Shown here piece after piece: positions 6,418 to 6,671 of a stretch of 6,671 nt of DNA. The DNA is taken from NCBI GenBank assembly GCA_947068385.1, contig CAMTBF010000210.1:1-6671 (forward strand), in the 5' to 3' direction. Origin of the DNA: an uncultured Lachnospiraceae bacterium (lineage in GTDB: Bacteria > Bacillota > Clostridia > Lachnospirales > Lachnospiraceae). Both the position numbers and the translations under genes were made by a program. A model generated the notes under the pieces. It searched no databases, was not told the DNA's origin, and was given only the letters and a program-made list of their open reading frames with translations. Numbering within the stretch: the stretch's first letter is position 1; every line of letters starts with the position of its first letter.

Positions 6418-6654
6418 ATGAATGAGAATCAAACGAATGAGAATCTGGAAGTCAGCGGCGTACCACTGGGCTTCCCTACATCCTTTGCGCAGATAAAGGA
6501 GATGACCATGCTGTATTCCTGCGCCATGCGGGAGATCTGCACCAAGCTGGAGAACCTGAGCCAGGAATTCGAGCTCAAGGAGGCCAGGAACCCCATACAG
6601 CACATCAACCATCTGGTTCCAGAAACTCTGCGCAAAAACAAGCAATGCACATAA
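6418..6654 (+). CDS. Small protein resembling the N-terminus of a RelA/SpoT-type GTP pyrophosphokinase; apparently truncated
   Basis: This 78-residue hydrophilic protein has no membrane segment or signal peptide. Residues 24-62 (FAQIKEMTMLYSCAMREI onward to ARNPIQHI) resemble, from memory, the N-terminal helices of Lachnospiraceae small alarmone synthetases, which read like MMMYNCAIREVKTKLE and then RNPIE. Such full-length enzymes transfer pyrophosphate from ATP to GTP or GDP to make (p)ppGpp. Here the family likeness fades after NPIQHI, and a TAA at 6652-6654 ends the ORF before any catalytic domain, so no synthetase activity is expected from this product. It may be a decayed gene, a frameshifted contig end, or a genuine short regulator. 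The start is ATG 6418, with a perfect AAGGAGGT ribosome binding site (6400-6407) about 10 nt upstream. It seems to have its own promoter and leader. The family match is from memory, not a search. Confidence 0.6.
   Translation: MNENQTNENLEVSGVPLGFPTSFAQIKEMTMLYSCAMREICTKLENLSQEFELKEARNPIQHINHLVPETLRKNKQCT
6420..6445 (+). repeat. Short in-frame direct repeat at the start of the terminal ORF
   Basis: GAATGAGAATC occurs at 6420-6430 and again at 6435-6445, offset by 15 nt (five codons), giving NENQT then NENLE at residues 2-11. It looks like a small tandem duplication that lengthened the N-terminus. Confidence 0.55.
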
Positions 6655-6659
6655 GAACG

Positions 6660-6671
6660 AGATCGGAAGAG
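6660..6671 (+). other. Illumina TruSeq adapter remnant at the contig end
   Basis: The last 12 bases, AGATCGGAAGAG, are identical to the start of the Illumina TruSeq read-through adapter. Their place at the extreme right edge makes a chance match very unlikely. They should be treated as non-biological, and nearby sequence (including the ORF that stops 5 nt before) deserves caution. Confidence 0.9.

Noticed and set aside
1..6671. CRISPR array, tRNA or rRNA genes, insertion sequence, or a novel defence system
   Set aside because: There are no spaced repeats, no cloverleaf-like stretch, no transposase or terminal repeats, and nearly all of the sequence is taken up by well-known housekeeping genes.

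Overview
The window carries a conserved bacterial chromosomal block on the + strand, in the order rnpA, yidD, yidC, jag (khpB), mnmE, mnmG. It is followed by a short intergenic region and a small ORF at the right edge. The gene order, the YidC sequence type and protein features such as the MnmG stretch reading [13 protein letters not shown] suggest a Firmicute of class Clostridia, most likely a Lachnospiraceae gut species of moderate GC. That placement comes from recalled family sequences, not from a search. The last 12 bases match the start of the Illumina TruSeq adapter, so the right edge is probably the end of a draft or metagenomic contig.

Region by region: 1-123 is a leader with a terminator-like hairpin directly before the rnpA ribosome binding site. 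No rpmH (ribosomal protein L34) coding sequence is visible there. 124-2085 holds rnpA (RNase P protein), yidD and yidC (membrane protein insertion), with rnpA and yidD overlapping. 2108-2770 is jag/khpB, an RNA-binding KH-R3H protein. A strong intrinsic terminator (2782-2813) separates jag from mnmE. 2840-6235 holds mnmE and mnmG, 9 nt apart, whose products together modify the wobble uridine (U34) of certain tRNAs. 6236-6417 is AT-rich, with a likely extended -10 promoter and two hairpins. 6418-6654 encodes a 78-residue protein resembling the N-terminus of Lachnospiraceae small alarmone synthetases (RelA/SpoT-type GTP pyrophosphokinase family), ending before any catalytic domain.

Functionally the block joins tRNA 5' maturation (RnpA), membrane protein insertion (YidD/YidC), RNA binding (Jag) and tRNA wobble modification (MnmE/MnmG). 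I see no new multi-gene system. The points most worth a second look are the two terminator-like hairpins placed immediately before ribosome binding sites inside the block, the extra segment in MnmG, the Asn at the usual groove arginine of YidC, the structured leader and truncated alarmone-synthetase-like ORF in place of the expected rsmG, and the adapter at the contig end.
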